Below are positions 22,831 to 31,641 of a DNA stretch of 46,112 nucleotides, one piece after another. Positions within the stretch are counted from its first letter, which is position 1, and each line of letters starts with the position of its first letter. The notes under the pieces are model-generated. The model was not told the DNA's origin, searched no databases, and worked only from the letters and a program-made list of their open reading frames with translations. Made by a program: the position numbers and the translations under genes. Source of the DNA: Candidatus Coproplasma stercoravium (lineage in GTDB: Bacteria > Bacillota > Clostridia > Christensenellales > Borkfalkiaceae); contig DVFR01000016.1 of the NCBI GenBank assembly GCA_018713165.1, positions 1 through 46,112 on the forward strand, written 5' to 3'.

Positions 22831-25806
22831 TTACCATGTGACGGGCATGCCGTACTCGTCGTAGTGCCAGTAATTGCCGCCGTAAATCTGGTTTTCGGAG
22901 TAATAATACACCGTTGCCGTTACGTTATCATAGCCCGAAATGCCGTTCCATGCGCTCTCTTCACCCGCATAGAACACATAGCCGAGGGAGTTGCAACCGT
23001 AAAAGGCGTTCGAACCTATGCTGTAAACGGTCGACGGAATGACTACGCGCGTTATATTGCGGCAGTTATAAAAGGCATTTGCCGCTATCTCGCTGCCGCC
23101 CGTAATAATGACGGTAGAGAGCGAAGAGGGAACATAGTTTGAGTTGTAGGAATAATCCGAAGCCCCAAATATATAGCCGAAGTGGCTGTAACTGCCGTCG
23201 CCCGAACCCACAAACGGAACGGTGAGCGTATTTAAATTACTGCACCCGTTGAGCGCATTGCGCGAAATTGAAGTTACGCTTGAAGGAATTGAAAGCTCGG
23301 TGCCGAGATAGCCCGCAAAGGCATAACTGCCGATACTACTTATCTGCGGCGTGCCCTCCCACACTATCTCCGCGCGGCAGCCGCTGAAAGCATGCTGACC
23401 GATACCCGTCACGCTCTGCGGAATTGTAATCTCTCCGAGAGAGCTGCAACCGTTGAAAGCATTATCGCCTATACTGCTTACGCCCGAGGGGATTACCGCC
23501 TGCGACAGAGAGGTGCAGCCGTCGAAGAGGTGCGCAGAAACATAAGTCATGTTCTGCGGCAGAACGACCTCGCGCAAATAGGTAAGTCCGCTGAACGCAT
23601 AGTCGCCCACATATCCCGCCCTTACCGTAACAGAGGCGAGCGAAGAGGGAACATACGACAAATTGCCGCCGTACGACGTTGCGCCGAACAAATATCCGAG
23701 ATATGCATTTGACGAATCTGACGACGAACTGCCGAGGTAGGGAAGCGAAAGAGTTTGCAGCGAGGTACAGCCGGAGAGCACGCCGCGGGAGATATATTCC
23801 ACCGAATCGGGAACAGTGAGCGAGGTTATACTGCCGCCGTTTTCAAACGCGCCCTGCATTATGGCAACGGTGTCGTCGCGCAAGCTAATCTGCGACTGCG
23901 AGCCGCTGAGCCCGACGGCAAACTGTCCGAGATAGTACACGCCGCCGTCCTCCACCCTCGCGGAGGAGCACGCCACGATAAAGTCCTCGCTAAGCGTCGT
24001 TACGGAAGAGGGTATGCTCACAGAGCGAAGGGACGGGAAGCCGTGTTCGAGCATGGTATAGTTTACCTGCTGAGCACCGTCGGATATCACTATTGAGGTG
24101 ATGTAGGGGAGCACGGACTCCGAAGGCGCGTCGAACAGCCCCGCGGGAACGACGGCCGAAGAGCCGAGCTGAAGCGTGAGCCCCGCCGTGTTGCGGCCCG
24201 CATTATAGAATACGTAACTGTAAATATCGTAGCTGCCCGAGGCGGACGAATTGTAATAGATTGACGAGAGCCCCTCGCAACGGTAGAACGCCGAATTGCC
24301 GAATACGGAGACGTTTCCCTCTATGGTCAGCGAGCTCATCGAAGTGCAGCAACTGAACGCCGATTCGCCTATCGAGCTTATGCCCGAAGGGATAGTCACG
24401 TATTGCAGCGAACTGCAGTTCTGGAAAGCTATTCTGGGTATAGAACTGATTCCCGAGGGGATATTTACATATTGCAGCGAGGTGTTGTTGCGGAAAGCGC
24501 CCGTGCCGAGCGAACTTACGCTGTTTGGAAGATATGCCGAAACGAGAGACGAGCAGCCGTCGAAGGCAAACTCGCCGACAGTGGCAAGATTTTCGCCGAA
24601 TTCCACGCTTTGCAGTGAAGTGCAGCCCTCTAACGCCCTCGCGCCGAGAGTTTCGAGCATACCGCCGAGGTCGGCAGACGTCAGCGACGAACAGCCCGAG
24701 AAAGCGCCGTCGCCTATCGTGCGGATACTGTCGGGTATGGTTACCGACTGCAGATTGACGCAGCCGGCAAAGGCGTCGTTGCCTATTTCGTCTATCGATT
24801 CGGGCAGAACTGCCTCCCTGAGGTTTTCGTCGCCCGTAAAGAGCCCGTCGCTCACCGCCGTAACGCGCAGGCCGTTGTATGTATCGGGTATCACAACGCG
24901 CTCGAACGAGCCGCTGTATCCCGTGACTGAATAGAACGACTTATCGGCAGAAAGCGTAAATTTAAGGCCGTTATCGGGAATTTCGGTATAGACGGCATTG
25001 ATTGTAAGATTGCCCGCGCCGAGCTCATAATCCTGCCATACCCCGCTGTAGCCGTATTTTAAGGGCACGTCAGGCACGATAATCGCCGTATTTTCAACCG
25101 TGAAGGGAACTTCGGCGACTGTCCCCCCGTCGGCGACGAACGTTGCCGTATATTCTATCGGTTCGTACACGGCGTTTACCGTTTTATTTTTAGAATCGAG
25201 CTCATACTCTTCCCATTCGCCGGTATAGCCGTCCTTTTCAGGAACTTCCGGTTCGGTTATACGGCCTGTTGTAACCGTGTACGGCACGACGCCGACGACC
25301 TCCCCTTCCGCCATAAACGTTACCGTGTATTCAATCGGCGTATATTCGGCGTTGACCGTCATATCGCCCGAGGAGAGATAAAACTCCTCCCATTCGCCTG
25401 TATACCCCTCCTTTTCAGGCACGGAGGGAGCATTAAACGAAGCAGAATCGGTAAATATCGAGTAATACATCACGTCGACGGTGACGCCGTCGGCAATAAA
25501 CGTTATGGAATACATGTCGGGGATATATATCGCCCTTACCGATACGTTGCCGCCCGTAAGCGTATATTCCTCCCACGTTCCCGTATAGCCGGCCTTATAG
25601 GGCACCTCCGGTTCCTCTATAACGTCGCCGACGTTTGTATAGTATTCCTTCGCCACGACGACGCCGTCGGCGACGAATGTTACGGAATGCCCCTGCAGCT
25701 CCTCCGTCTGTCCGTCGTCGGCACAGCCGGCGATGAGCGCGGAAGCGCCGAGCACTGCCGACGCGGCCGCAGTAACAGTTAAAAATTTCACCCACTTACT
25801 ATTCAT
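22831..25806 (-). CDS. BspA-like leucine-rich repeat lipoprotein
   Basis: 991 residues. Signal peptide with lipobox LIAGC (Cys28), so membrane-anchored outside the cell. Residues ~40-285 hold four ~60-residue repeats (VTFVADG..YTGEWEEY..TVNAVY), related to Listeria-Bacteroides/MucBP-like modules. The rest is LRR_5/BspA-type repeats (SSLTSADLGGMLETLG, CTSLQSVEFGENLATVG, IPSSVTSISRNALNGC). The family is known from host- and matrix-binding surface proteins of gut anaerobes, but the ligand here is unknown. GGAGTGAAAT precedes ATG 25806. Two internal cassettes (around 23000-23200 and 23600-23720) are nearly the same, pointing to internal duplication. Confidence 0.9.
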   Translation of the reverse strand: MNSKWVKFLTVTAAASAVLGASALIAGCADDGQTEELQGHSVTFVADGVVVAKEYYTNVGDVIEEPEVPYKAGYTGTWEEYTLTGGNVSVRAIYIPDMYSITFIADGVTVDVMYYSIFTDSASFNAPSVPEKEGYTGEWEEFYLSSGDMTVNAEYTPIEYTVTFMAEGEVVGVVPYTVTTGRITEPEVPEKDGYTGEWEEYELDSKNKTVNAVYEPIEYTATFVADGGTVAEVPFTVENTAIIVPDVPLKYGYSGVWQDYELGAGNLTINAVYTEIPDNGLKFTLSADKSFYSVTGYSGSFERVVIPDTYNGLRVTAVSDGLFTGDENLREAVLPESIDEIGNDAFAGCVNLQSVTIPDSIRTIGDGAFSGCSSLTSADLGGMLETLGARALEGCTSLQSVEFGENLATVGEFAFDGCSSLVSAYLPNSVSSLGTGAFRNNTSLQYVNIPSGISSIPRIAFQNCSSLQYVTIPSGISSIGESAFSCCTSMSSLTIEGNVSVFGNSAFYRCEGLSSIYYNSSASGSYDIYSYVFYNAGRNTAGLTLQLGSSAVVPAGLFDAPSESVLPYITSIVISDGAQQVNYTMLEHGFPSLRSVSIPSSVTTLSEDFIVACSSARVEDGGVYYLGQFAVGLSGSQSQISLRDDTVAIMQGAFENGGSITSLTVPDSVEYISRGVLSGCTSLQTLSLPYLGSSSSDSSNAYLGYLFGATSYGGNLSYVPSSLASVTVRAGYVGDYAFSGLTYLREVVLPQNMTYVSAHLFDGCTSLSQAVIPSGVSSIGDNAFNGCSSLGEITIPQSVTGIGQHAFSGCRAEIVWEGTPQISSIGSYAFAGYLGTELSIPSSVTSISRNALNGCSNLNTLTVPFVGSGDGSYSHFGYIFGASDYSYNSNYVPSSLSTVIITGGSEIAANAFYNCRNITRVVIPSTVYSIGSNAFYGCNSLGYVFYAGEESAWNGISGYDNVTATVYYYSENQIYGGNYWHYDEYGMPVTW

Positions 25807-25858
25807 ATTTCACTCCGAATAATTTTCCTCAGTTAAGAGTTCTTATAGAGTCGTTTAT

Positions 25859-25887
25859 ATTATAAAACATAAATACAAATTATTCAA
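25859..25887 (-). promoter_or_regulatory. Promoter of the BspA-like gene
   Basis: TTGAAT (25887-25882), 17-bp spacer, TATAAT (25864-25859), about 50 bp before the start. A second possible site, TTGCGA with TATAAT at 25905-25910, lies upstream. Confidence 0.65.
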
Positions 25888-26020
25888 CATAAAAAATAAA
25901 ATTATTATATCACCGACAAAAACCGTCGCAAGAACAGCTTTGGGGTCGGTCAGCCGAGCGTTAAAAGCTATCGGCGCAAGGCTGCGCAAAAAATAAAAAC
26001 GCCGTACCGCAGCGGCACGA

Positions 26021-26049
26021 TTGACAGCGGCACGGCACAAAGATATAAT
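26021..26049 (+). promoter_or_regulatory. Promoter of the L-serine dehydratase gene
   Basis: TTGACA (26021-26026), 17-bp spacer, TATAAT (26044-26049): full consensus, which predicts high constitutive output. Confidence 0.8.
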
Positions 26050-26081
26050 ATTTCGCGGATAGAAATTGTAAGGTGATATAT

Positions 26082-27308
26082 ATGCAGTCGCTGAGAGAAC
26101 TATATAAAATCGGCCGCGGCCCCTCGAGCTCGCACACCATAGGCCCCGAACGCGCGGCAAAACTTATGAAAAACCGCCACACGGACGCCGATAAATTTAT
26201 CGTTACGCTGTATGGCTCGCTCGCGCTTACGGGCAAGGGTCACTGCACCGACGAGGTGCTCAGAAAGACATTTGCACCCGCGCCGTGCGAAGTTATCTTC
26301 GACAAAACGTCGCCCTGCCCCGTCCACCCGAACACGCTCGACATAAGGGCGGAGTGCAGCGGGAAAGAGCTCGCCACCACCCGCTTTTACAGCGTGGGCG
26401 GCGGCACCATACGCATTGAGGGCGAACCCGGGGCAAACACGGGCATAGACGAGGGCGTATATCCTCTTGGTACTTACGACGATATTTCGGCGTACTGCAA
26501 AAGCAAAAATATACGCCTGTGGCAGTACGTGCAGGAATGCGAAAGCGACGACATATTCGGCTATCTCGGCGATATATGGGAGCAGATGAAGGCCTCCATT
26601 CACGAGGGGCTAACCACGTCGGGCGTGCTCCCCGGGTGTCTGGGAACGCAGAGGCGCGCGCAGCACCTTTACAACCAGCGGCACATAGACGAATCTGCCC
26701 AGACAAAGGAAAACAGACTGGTGTGCTCCTATGCCTTTGCCGTGAGCGAACAGAACGCCGCGGGCGGCATAATAGTAACGGCGCCCACCTGCGGAAGCTG
26801 CGGCGTGGTGCCCAGCGTTTTGTACTATATGCAGCAGACGCGCGCTTTCAGCGACGAACAGGTCGTGCGGGCGCTCGCCGCGGGCGGACTCGTAGGCAAC
26901 ATAATAAAGACCAACGCCTCGATAAGCGGCGCCGAATGCGGCTGTCAGGCGGAAATAGGCTCCGCGTGTTCGATGGCGGCGGCAGCGCTTGCCGAGCTGT
27001 TCGAAATGGGACTAGGACAGATTGAATACGCCGCGGAGGTTGCCATGGAACACCACCTCGGCCTGACCTGTGACCCAATCGCGGGGCTAGTGCAGATACC
27101 CTGCATAGAGCGCAACGCCGTTGCGGCGATGAGGGCAATCAACGCGCTCAGCCTTGCCAACTTTCTGGCTGATTCGCGCAAGATAAGCTTTGATTTGATA
27201 GTAAAAACGATGTACAACACGGGGCGCGACCTTTTGAACAGCTACCGCGAAACCTCCTCGGGCGGACTTGCAAAATATTACCCCGTGAACAAACTTCATT
27301 TTGAATAA
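26082..27308 (+). CDS. sdaA: L-serine dehydratase (L-serine ammonia-lyase), single-chain iron-sulfur type
   Basis: Converts L-serine to pyruvate and ammonia, an amino-acid fermentation step. Both domains are in one 408-residue chain: the beta part with GPSSSHTIGPERAA, and the alpha part with APTCGSCGVVPSVL, SGAECGCQAEIGSACSMAAA and CDPIAGLVQIPCIERN, which supply the cysteines of the oxygen-sensitive [4Fe-4S] cluster. ATG 26082 chosen because AAGGTG is correctly spaced; the GTG at 26073 lies within that ribosome site. Cytoplasmic, stand-alone gene. Confidence 0.94.
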   Translation: MQSLRELYKIGRGPSSSHTIGPERAAKLMKNRHTDADKFIVTLYGSLALTGKGHCTDEVLRKTFAPAPCEVIFDKTSPCPVHPNTLDIRAECSGKELATTRFYSVGGGTIRIEGEPGANTGIDEGVYPLGTYDDISAYCKSKNIRLWQYVQECESDDIFGYLGDIWEQMKASIHEGLTTSGVLPGCLGTQRRAQHLYNQRHIDESAQTKENRLVCSYAFAVSEQNAAGGIIVTAPTCGSCGVVPSVLYYMQQTRAFSDEQVVRALAAGGLVGNIIKTNASISGAECGCQAEIGSACSMAAAALAELFEMGLGQIEYAAEVAMEHHLGLTCDPIAGLVQIPCIERNAVAAMRAINALSLANFLADSRKISFDLIVKTMYNTGRDLLNSYRETSSGGLAKYYPVNKLHFE

Positions 27309-27347
27309 ATTATATTTTTTTAATTAATAAAAACAAATTATTTTTAA

Positions 27348-27590
27348 TTAATTATTTATCGTATTTTTATTTTCGCTCTGCGGAAGTTTTACGGCAAAAT
27401 ATTCCGAGTCCGAGCGCGAAAGGTCTACGACGTATTCGGGCTTGTATTTACGCAAAAAATCGGTCACTTCGCGCATATAACGGTAAAAAGTGCGCTCGGA
27501 TATGCAATATTCCGCGCAGACCGTGCGGCGGGAGATACGCTCGCCGCGCATCAAGGCGTCGTATAACAGCAAAACAACTTCAATTTTCAT
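27348..27590 (-). CDS. Mini helix-turn-helix protein, paralogue 1
   Basis: 80 residues. Core LLLYDALMRGERISRRTVCAEY then ISERTFYRYMREVTDFLR, the recognition helix of a DeoR/WYL-type N-terminal HTH without any effector domain. A clear paralogue is at 31248-31466 (both begin MKI..LLLYD and share SERTFYRY). Both have an ACGGCGCCGT palindrome 15-30 bp upstream, so self-regulation is likely (inference). Target genes unknown. Confidence 0.7.
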   Translation of the reverse strand: MKIEVVLLLYDALMRGERISRRTVCAEYCISERTFYRYMREVTDFLRKYKPEYVVDLSRSDSEYFAVKLPQSENKNTINN

Positions 27591-27619
27591 TTTTCGTCTG
27601 CATCCTTCTTTTAATTTGC

Positions 27620-27633
27620 AGACGGCGCCGTCT
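27620..27633. promoter_or_regulatory. Operator-like palindrome before mini-HTH 1
   Basis: AGACGGCGCCGTCT is a perfect 14-bp palindrome 30 bp before the start; its core ACGGCGCCGT recurs before mini-HTH 2. A second palindrome GGGAATTTATTCCC is at 27640-27653, and a TATAAT -10 lies at 27669-27674. Confidence 0.65.
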
Positions 27634-27798
27634 TTTTATGGGAATTTATTCCCGTTGCAACTGAGTATATTATAACACCGATTTTCACATATTTGTTCAG
27701 CCGCGTTTGCCAATTTTGTAGCAAAATCCGCTTAATTTCATACTTTTGCGCAAAAAAGCTAAGCGCCTGCGGCGACAGGAAAAAACCGCTTATAATAC

Positions 27799-27831
27799 AA
27801 AACGGAGAGAAAAAATCTTTCTCTCCGTTTT
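27799..27831 (-). terminator. Terminator downstream of the broken isomerase gene
   Basis: Stem AAAACGGAGAGAAA (27799-27812) with TTTCTCTCCGTTTT (27818-27831); on the minus strand it continues into a T-rich end (TTTTGTATT). Confidence 0.65.
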
Positions 27832-27855
27832 ATTTTTTTAATTATTTAATTAAAA

Positions 27856-28391
27856 TTACTCCGATTTTTTCCAGTCGTACGATACATATTTATTTTTCAA
27901 AAAATCTGCCGCCGTTTCCCCGTCGGAGAGCGCGCGGGCGACGGGGATAAATTCGTGTATCATATCCGCGCACTCTTCGGCCGTGCCGACGGGATATTCG
28001 GGTATGTATGCCCTGACGCCGCGGAGCTTTAAGTTATAGCTTGCATTGAGCATGCCGCAATAGGCGTCGCCGCGGTCGTTTGCAAGCACGGCGGTATTTT
28101 CCTCGGCGGCGGCGACGAACATTACGGGATAGCCCGTCTGTTCACTCCACTTCTGCGCGAGCAGCGTTTCGGAAATTTCGGGGCCGAAGTTGCCGAGATA
28201 TACGACGAGCGCGTTACACCCCGCTTTTTTGACATCTTCGAGCGCCTGCATTGCCTGAACTTCGCTTTCGACTATGCACACGGGGAGGCAGAAACCAAAG
28301 CCGCTCTTCTGCTTACCGATAAACTTTCGGGGAAGCAATCGCGGGAGACTGCAACCACGCCGACCTTTATTTGCGGAATATTACCCGTCAT
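27856..28391 (-). pseudogene. Decayed L-fucose isomerase-like gene (frameshift and large deletion)
   Basis: From ATG 28391 (good AAGGAGTG site) the frame reads IKVGVVAVSRDCFPESLS and soon stops. In the next frame the homologous text resumes at about 28275: CIVESEVQAMQALEDVKKAGCNALVVYLGNFGPE and GDAYCGMLNASYNLKLRGVRAYIPEYPVGTAEECADMIHEF. These phrases are characteristic of the L-fucose/arabinose isomerase family as I remember it. Normal members are ~450-500 residues; here only ~170 remain, and the end (DFLKNKYVSYDWKKSE) may be the original C-terminus joined by deletion. A consensus promoter still stands upstream, so the decay may be recent. A true short gene with a new function is a less likely alternative. 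Confidence 0.7.
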
Positions 28392-28453
28392 TTATTTCAC
28401 TCCTTATTTTAATATAACATACATTGTAAAACACAACGGATTATCTTTAATTA

Positions 28454-28482
28454 ATTATAACTCATCGCGGCAATTTTTTCAA
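28454..28482 (-). promoter_or_regulatory. Promoter of the broken isomerase gene
   Basis: TTGAAA (28482-28477), 17-bp spacer, TATAAT (28459-28454). Confidence 0.65.
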
Positions 28483-28554
28483 TAGGCGCAGGCAATTTAT
28501 TTTATAATTTTCGGCCTGTTTACCGCGGCATATCCGCCGCTTAATAATAAAATT

Positions 28555-28587
28555 AATTCCGCCGCAAAATTAATTCGCGGCGGAATT
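28555..28587 (-). terminator. Terminator-like hairpin after the repeat lipoprotein gene
   Basis: Stem AATTCCGCCGC/GCGGCGGAATT with an 11-base loop; minus-strand flank is AATTTTATTATT. The remaining bases of this ~290-bp gap are AT-rich with no gene seen. Confidence 0.55.
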
Positions 28588-28684
28588 TGTAAAATTATAT
28601 TTTTTAAATTTAAATATTTATTTTTAAATACGAGAATTTTTACGGCGGCTTCCGCTGCGTTTTAAGATTTTACCGCACATATTT

Positions 28685-31111
28685 TTATACGCGCTTCCAT
28701 ATATAGATGCAATAGCCCTGCGTGAGCAGCTCCGCCGCCGAGGAAGGGTCGGAAAGTTCCTCTTCTGCAATCACCGTCCCTTCAACCTCATAAGAATAGA
28801 TGCAGTACTGCCAGCCTTCGGTAATTTCAAAAATTACGCTTGTAAGATTGTTGCAACTGAAAAACGCATTTTGTCCGATTTTAACCACGCTTTGCGGGAT
28901 TGTTATCTCCGCAAAACCACATTCGGAAAACGCAAAATCGCTTATCGTTTCAAGCACGCTGTTCTCGCCGAAATCTACGCTTTCAAGTTTGTCGCAAACA
29001 TAGAACGCGCGCTCCGCAATAGTTTTGAGCTTGCTGCCGTTGCCGAAAGATACCGATAAAAGATTTTTACATTCTTTAAACGCATCGTAGCCCAATTCCG
29101 TTAGCTGACTGTTATCTTCAAATACCGCCTGTTCAAGGCTGGTACAATTTGCGAAGGCATTGTTACCGACATAAGTAACAGATGCGGGGATTGTTATCCG
29201 TTCAAGCAGAATACAGCCTGAAAAGGCATTGCTTTCTATGTTCTGCAGAATACTGCCCTCGGCAAAAGTTACGCTTGTAAGGTTGGCGCAATCCGCCAGA
29301 CCGCTGATGTGAGTAACGTAGTCGGGAATGACAAGCTCGGCAGCGGTATTGTCCTTTATTCCCGTTATGTGGCATTCGCCCGTAAGATATGAATCGAAAT
29401 AAAAGAGTTCCATTCCCTCGCCGAGCTGCCATCTCGCAGCGACAGTCACGTCGCGCGCGGGCATTGTAAACACATATTCAGCTTCGGCGGATAGAAGTTC
29501 TTCGCCCTCGTACCAGCCGATAAACTCGTAGCCGGGTTTTGTCTCTTCGGCAAATGTCAGCTGCGCTCCGCAATAAATATATCCGCTGAAACTTTCCTCA
29601 AAGCTATTCCCGCTTTCTATTATCGTTATATTGCCACCGTCCTCGTAAGTATCATCGCGGGCGATTGATAAATTATACTGCCTTGCACGCCACAGTGCAA
29701 ACAGGGTTACGTCTTCAGTAAAGCCGATATTGCTATAACTTATACCCTGTCTATTTGTTGCCATCTGATACTCTCCGGGTTCACCCGTATAATAAGCCCA
29801 ACCATCAAATCTATACCCCTCTCTTTCAGGCACGCGGAGAGTGAATGTGGAACCGTATGTAAGGGTGTATTCAGTTTTTTCGAGCGGCTCTCCGCCGTTC
29901 ACGTCGAGCGTCGCCGTGACCTTAATTCCCTCATATATGGCGGTCAACTGCATATCCTTGGTGATTTTTAAAGGAAATGTTACCGCATTTTTATCGGCGT
30001 CCTGCCACCCCTTGAAGTTATATCCATGCCGTTCAATAACTTCGGGAGAGGTGAGCGTTTCGTCCTCTTCAATCTGCAAAATCTCAATTTTTTCCTCATA
30101 TATCTGAGAATCTTCGTCCCATACCCCATATCCGTAATTCAGTTCTACTGTATATATGGGGCGGCGGCGCACCGTGACAGTGAAAACCTTTTTCTCGCTT
30201 CCGCGGCTTGCCGCTACATAATAGGTATTGTCGCCTACGGCAAGATTTATTATCTTGCTCGGAATCTCGTTTGTACATTCTTTATCTGAATATACCGCAT
30301 ACGTCGAGTCACCGTTTATTAAAATTTCGTCCTCAAACATGAATACAGAATGGAAGTTGGGCACCTTTCCGTGCGCCGAATCCCCGCTGATATCAAAAGT
30401 TCTAAAGGCGATTATATCCTCTATATATCCGCACTCTTTGCAGATTCCGTCGGCATATGTATGCGCCTTTTTCGCGAACACTGTGTGCGTGCGGCTTATC
30501 TCCGATTCACACACAGAACAATACACCACCTCGTCATAGCCGCCCTCGCTTGCGCAGCTTGCAGACACTTCGTTCTCGCGCACGGGCGTTGCTGGCGTAT
30601 GGGCAAGCTTTTCAACGGTGTGCGGCGTGCGGCTCAGTTCCGTTTCGCATACAGAGCAATAAACTACCTCATCGTAACTGCCCGCCTTTTCGCAACTTGC
30701 AGACACTTCGTTTTCGCGTACGGGCGTTGCCGGCGTATGGGCAAGCTTTTCAACGGTGTGCGGCGTGCGGCTCAGTTCCGTATCGCATACAGAGCAGTAA
30801 ACCACCTCATCATAATTGCCCGCCTTTTCGCAACTTGCGGCGACTTCGTTCTCGCGCACGGCGGGAGAAGCCGTATGCCCGAGGGCGTTGACATATGTAT
30901 CGACATAACTATCCCCACAAGAACACGTGTGTGTTGTGTAGCCGAGCTGCGTGCAGGTTGGCGGCGTCGCCACCGCTGTGTAGCTGTGGGTGTGTTGCGG
31001 CTGGTTATTTCCGCCGGAGGTCTGACCGCCCGTGCAAGCGGCAAGAAAGAGCGCGGAGCATATACCGAAAATAAACACGAGCACGGCAAAGAGCACCGAT
31101 TTTTTTGACAT
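28685..31111 (-). CDS. Repeat lipoprotein: CxxC repeats, Listeria-Bacteroides repeats and BspA leucine-rich repeats
   Basis: 808 residues, lipobox LAAC (Cys26). Then a HTHSYTAVATPPTCTQLGYTTHTC module and three tandem ~46-residue repeats with VVYCSVC and ENEV.ASC, giving CxxC pairs that may bind zinc or form disulfides. Next come three Listeria-Bacteroides-type modules (GYNFKGW, GYRFDGW, GYEFIGW) and at the end BspA-type leucine-rich repeats (CTSLEQAVFEDNSQLTELG). ATG 31111 follows AAGGAGG. It lies directly behind the second mini-HTH gene on the same strand, separated by a 24-bp perfect palindrome. Extracellular binding role inferred from family; ligand unknown. Confidence 0.88.
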   Translation of the reverse strand: MSKKSVLFAVLVFIFGICSALFLAACTGGQTSGGNNQPQHTHSYTAVATPPTCTQLGYTTHTCSCGDSYVDTYVNALGHTASPAVRENEVAASCEKAGNYDEVVYCSVCDTELSRTPHTVEKLAHTPATPVRENEVSASCEKAGSYDEVVYCSVCETELSRTPHTVEKLAHTPATPVRENEVSASCASEGGYDEVVYCSVCESEISRTHTVFAKKAHTYADGICKECGYIEDIIAFRTFDISGDSAHGKVPNFHSVFMFEDEILINGDSTYAVYSDKECTNEIPSKIINLAVGDNTYYVAASRGSEKKVFTVTVRRRPIYTVELNYGYGVWDEDSQIYEEKIEILQIEEDETLTSPEVIERHGYNFKGWQDADKNAVTFPLKITKDMQLTAIYEGIKVTATLDVNGGEPLEKTEYTLTYGSTFTLRVPEREGYRFDGWAYYTGEPGEYQMATNRQGISYSNIGFTEDVTLFALWRARQYNLSIARDDTYEDGGNITIIESGNSFEESFSGYIYCGAQLTFAEETKPGYEFIGWYEGEELLSAEAEYVFTMPARDVTVAARWQLGEGMELFYFDSYLTGECHITGIKDNTAAELVIPDYVTHISGLADCANLTSVTFAEGSILQNIESNAFSGCILLERITIPASVTYVGNNAFANCTSLEQAVFEDNSQLTELGYDAFKECKNLLSVSFGNGSKLKTIAERAFYVCDKLESVDFGENSVLETISDFAFSECGFAEITIPQSVVKIGQNAFFSCNNLTSVIFEITEGWQYCIYSYEVEGTVIAEEELSDPSSAAELLTQGYCIYIWKRV
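30480..30880 (-). repeat. Three tandem 138-bp repeats coding 46-residue CxxC units
   Basis: The unit spacing is 138 bp: GCAAGCTTTTCAACGGTG starts at 30603 and again at 30741 with near-identical surroundings; the first and last units are more diverged. The high DNA identity suggests recent expansion. Confidence 0.75.
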
Positions 31112-31230
31112 ATAAATCCTCCTTAACAATTTTAAAAATCTTACGCACCGGTCTGCAAAATAATATACAGAAAGAAGCGCGTTTAACCTTTTTTAATTTT
31201 AGCATATTAAGCGCGCACGCGCGAGTAAAA

Positions 31231-31254
31231 CGACTGACAGGCGCCTGTCAGTCG
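31231..31254. terminator. 24-bp perfect palindrome overlapping the stop of mini-HTH 2
   Basis: CGACTGACAGGC and its exact complement. The TGA stop of the mini-HTH gene (31248-31250) lies inside. On the minus strand TTTTAC follows, so it can act as a terminator or attenuator between the HTH gene and the lipoprotein gene. Confidence 0.6.
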
Positions 31255-31466
31255 TTGGGTTTTTGCTCGATAAAATATTCGCCGTGCGGCTCCGCCACAC
31301 CTAAAAGCATGCCGGGTTTGTTGTGCATGAGAAAGAGTGCCACTTCCTTTATGTATCTGTAAAAGGTGCGTTCAGATACGTTGTTGCGGGCACAGAACTC
31401 CTTGCGCACGACCTTTTTTCCGCCGAGCAGCATATCGTAAAGGAGAAGTATGAGCTGAATTTTCAT
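31248..31466 (-). CDS. Mini helix-turn-helix protein, paralogue 2
   Basis: 72 residues from ATG 31466 (GAGGG 9 nt upstream; the open frame to 31529 would include the operator). Core LILLLYDMLLGGKKVVRKEF then NVSERTFYRYIKEVALFL: an isolated DeoR/WYL-type HTH, like the protein at 27348-27590. It stands upstream of the 808-residue lipoprotein gene in the same direction and could control it (inference). An AAACGGCGCCGTTT palindrome precedes it. Confidence 0.7.
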   Translation of the reverse strand: MKIQLILLLYDMLLGGKKVVRKEFCARNNVSERTFYRYIKEVALFLMHNKPGMLLGVAEPHGEYFIEQKPND

Positions 31467-31482
31467 TTTCGTTTCCCTCAAG

Positions 31483-31496
31483 AAACGGCGCCGTTT
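31483..31496. promoter_or_regulatory. Operator-like palindrome before mini-HTH 2
   Basis: AAACGGCGCCGTTT, perfect 14-bp palindrome 17 bp before the start; the ten-base core equals that at 27622-27631. Confidence 0.65.
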
Positions 31497-31536
31497 TACT
31501 TTTTTCGAATTCGCAATTAAAATATACAATAAAATG

Positions 31537-31570
31537 CAAAAAATGCGCCCGCATGCTTAGTTGCGGGCGC
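31537..31570 (-). terminator. Terminator of the XRE-LytM gene
   Basis: Stem GCGCCCGC/GCGGGCGC (31545-31570) with ten-base loop; on the minus strand followed by ATTTTTTGC. Confidence 0.75.
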
Positions 31571-31641
31571 GTTAAATTATGAGCGCAATCGTTAAGTTTT
31601 TCCTGTTGCGGGCACTTGCAGCTTAAAGCAGCGGCGAATTT

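Noticed and set aside
27309-27347. Terminator between sdaA and mini-HTH 1
   Set aside because: AT-only inverted stretches (AATTAA) without a GC stem; too weak to call.
30480-30880. CRISPR array (regular repeats)
   Set aside because: Units are 138 bp, in frame, and code a continuous lipoprotein; there are no unique spacers.
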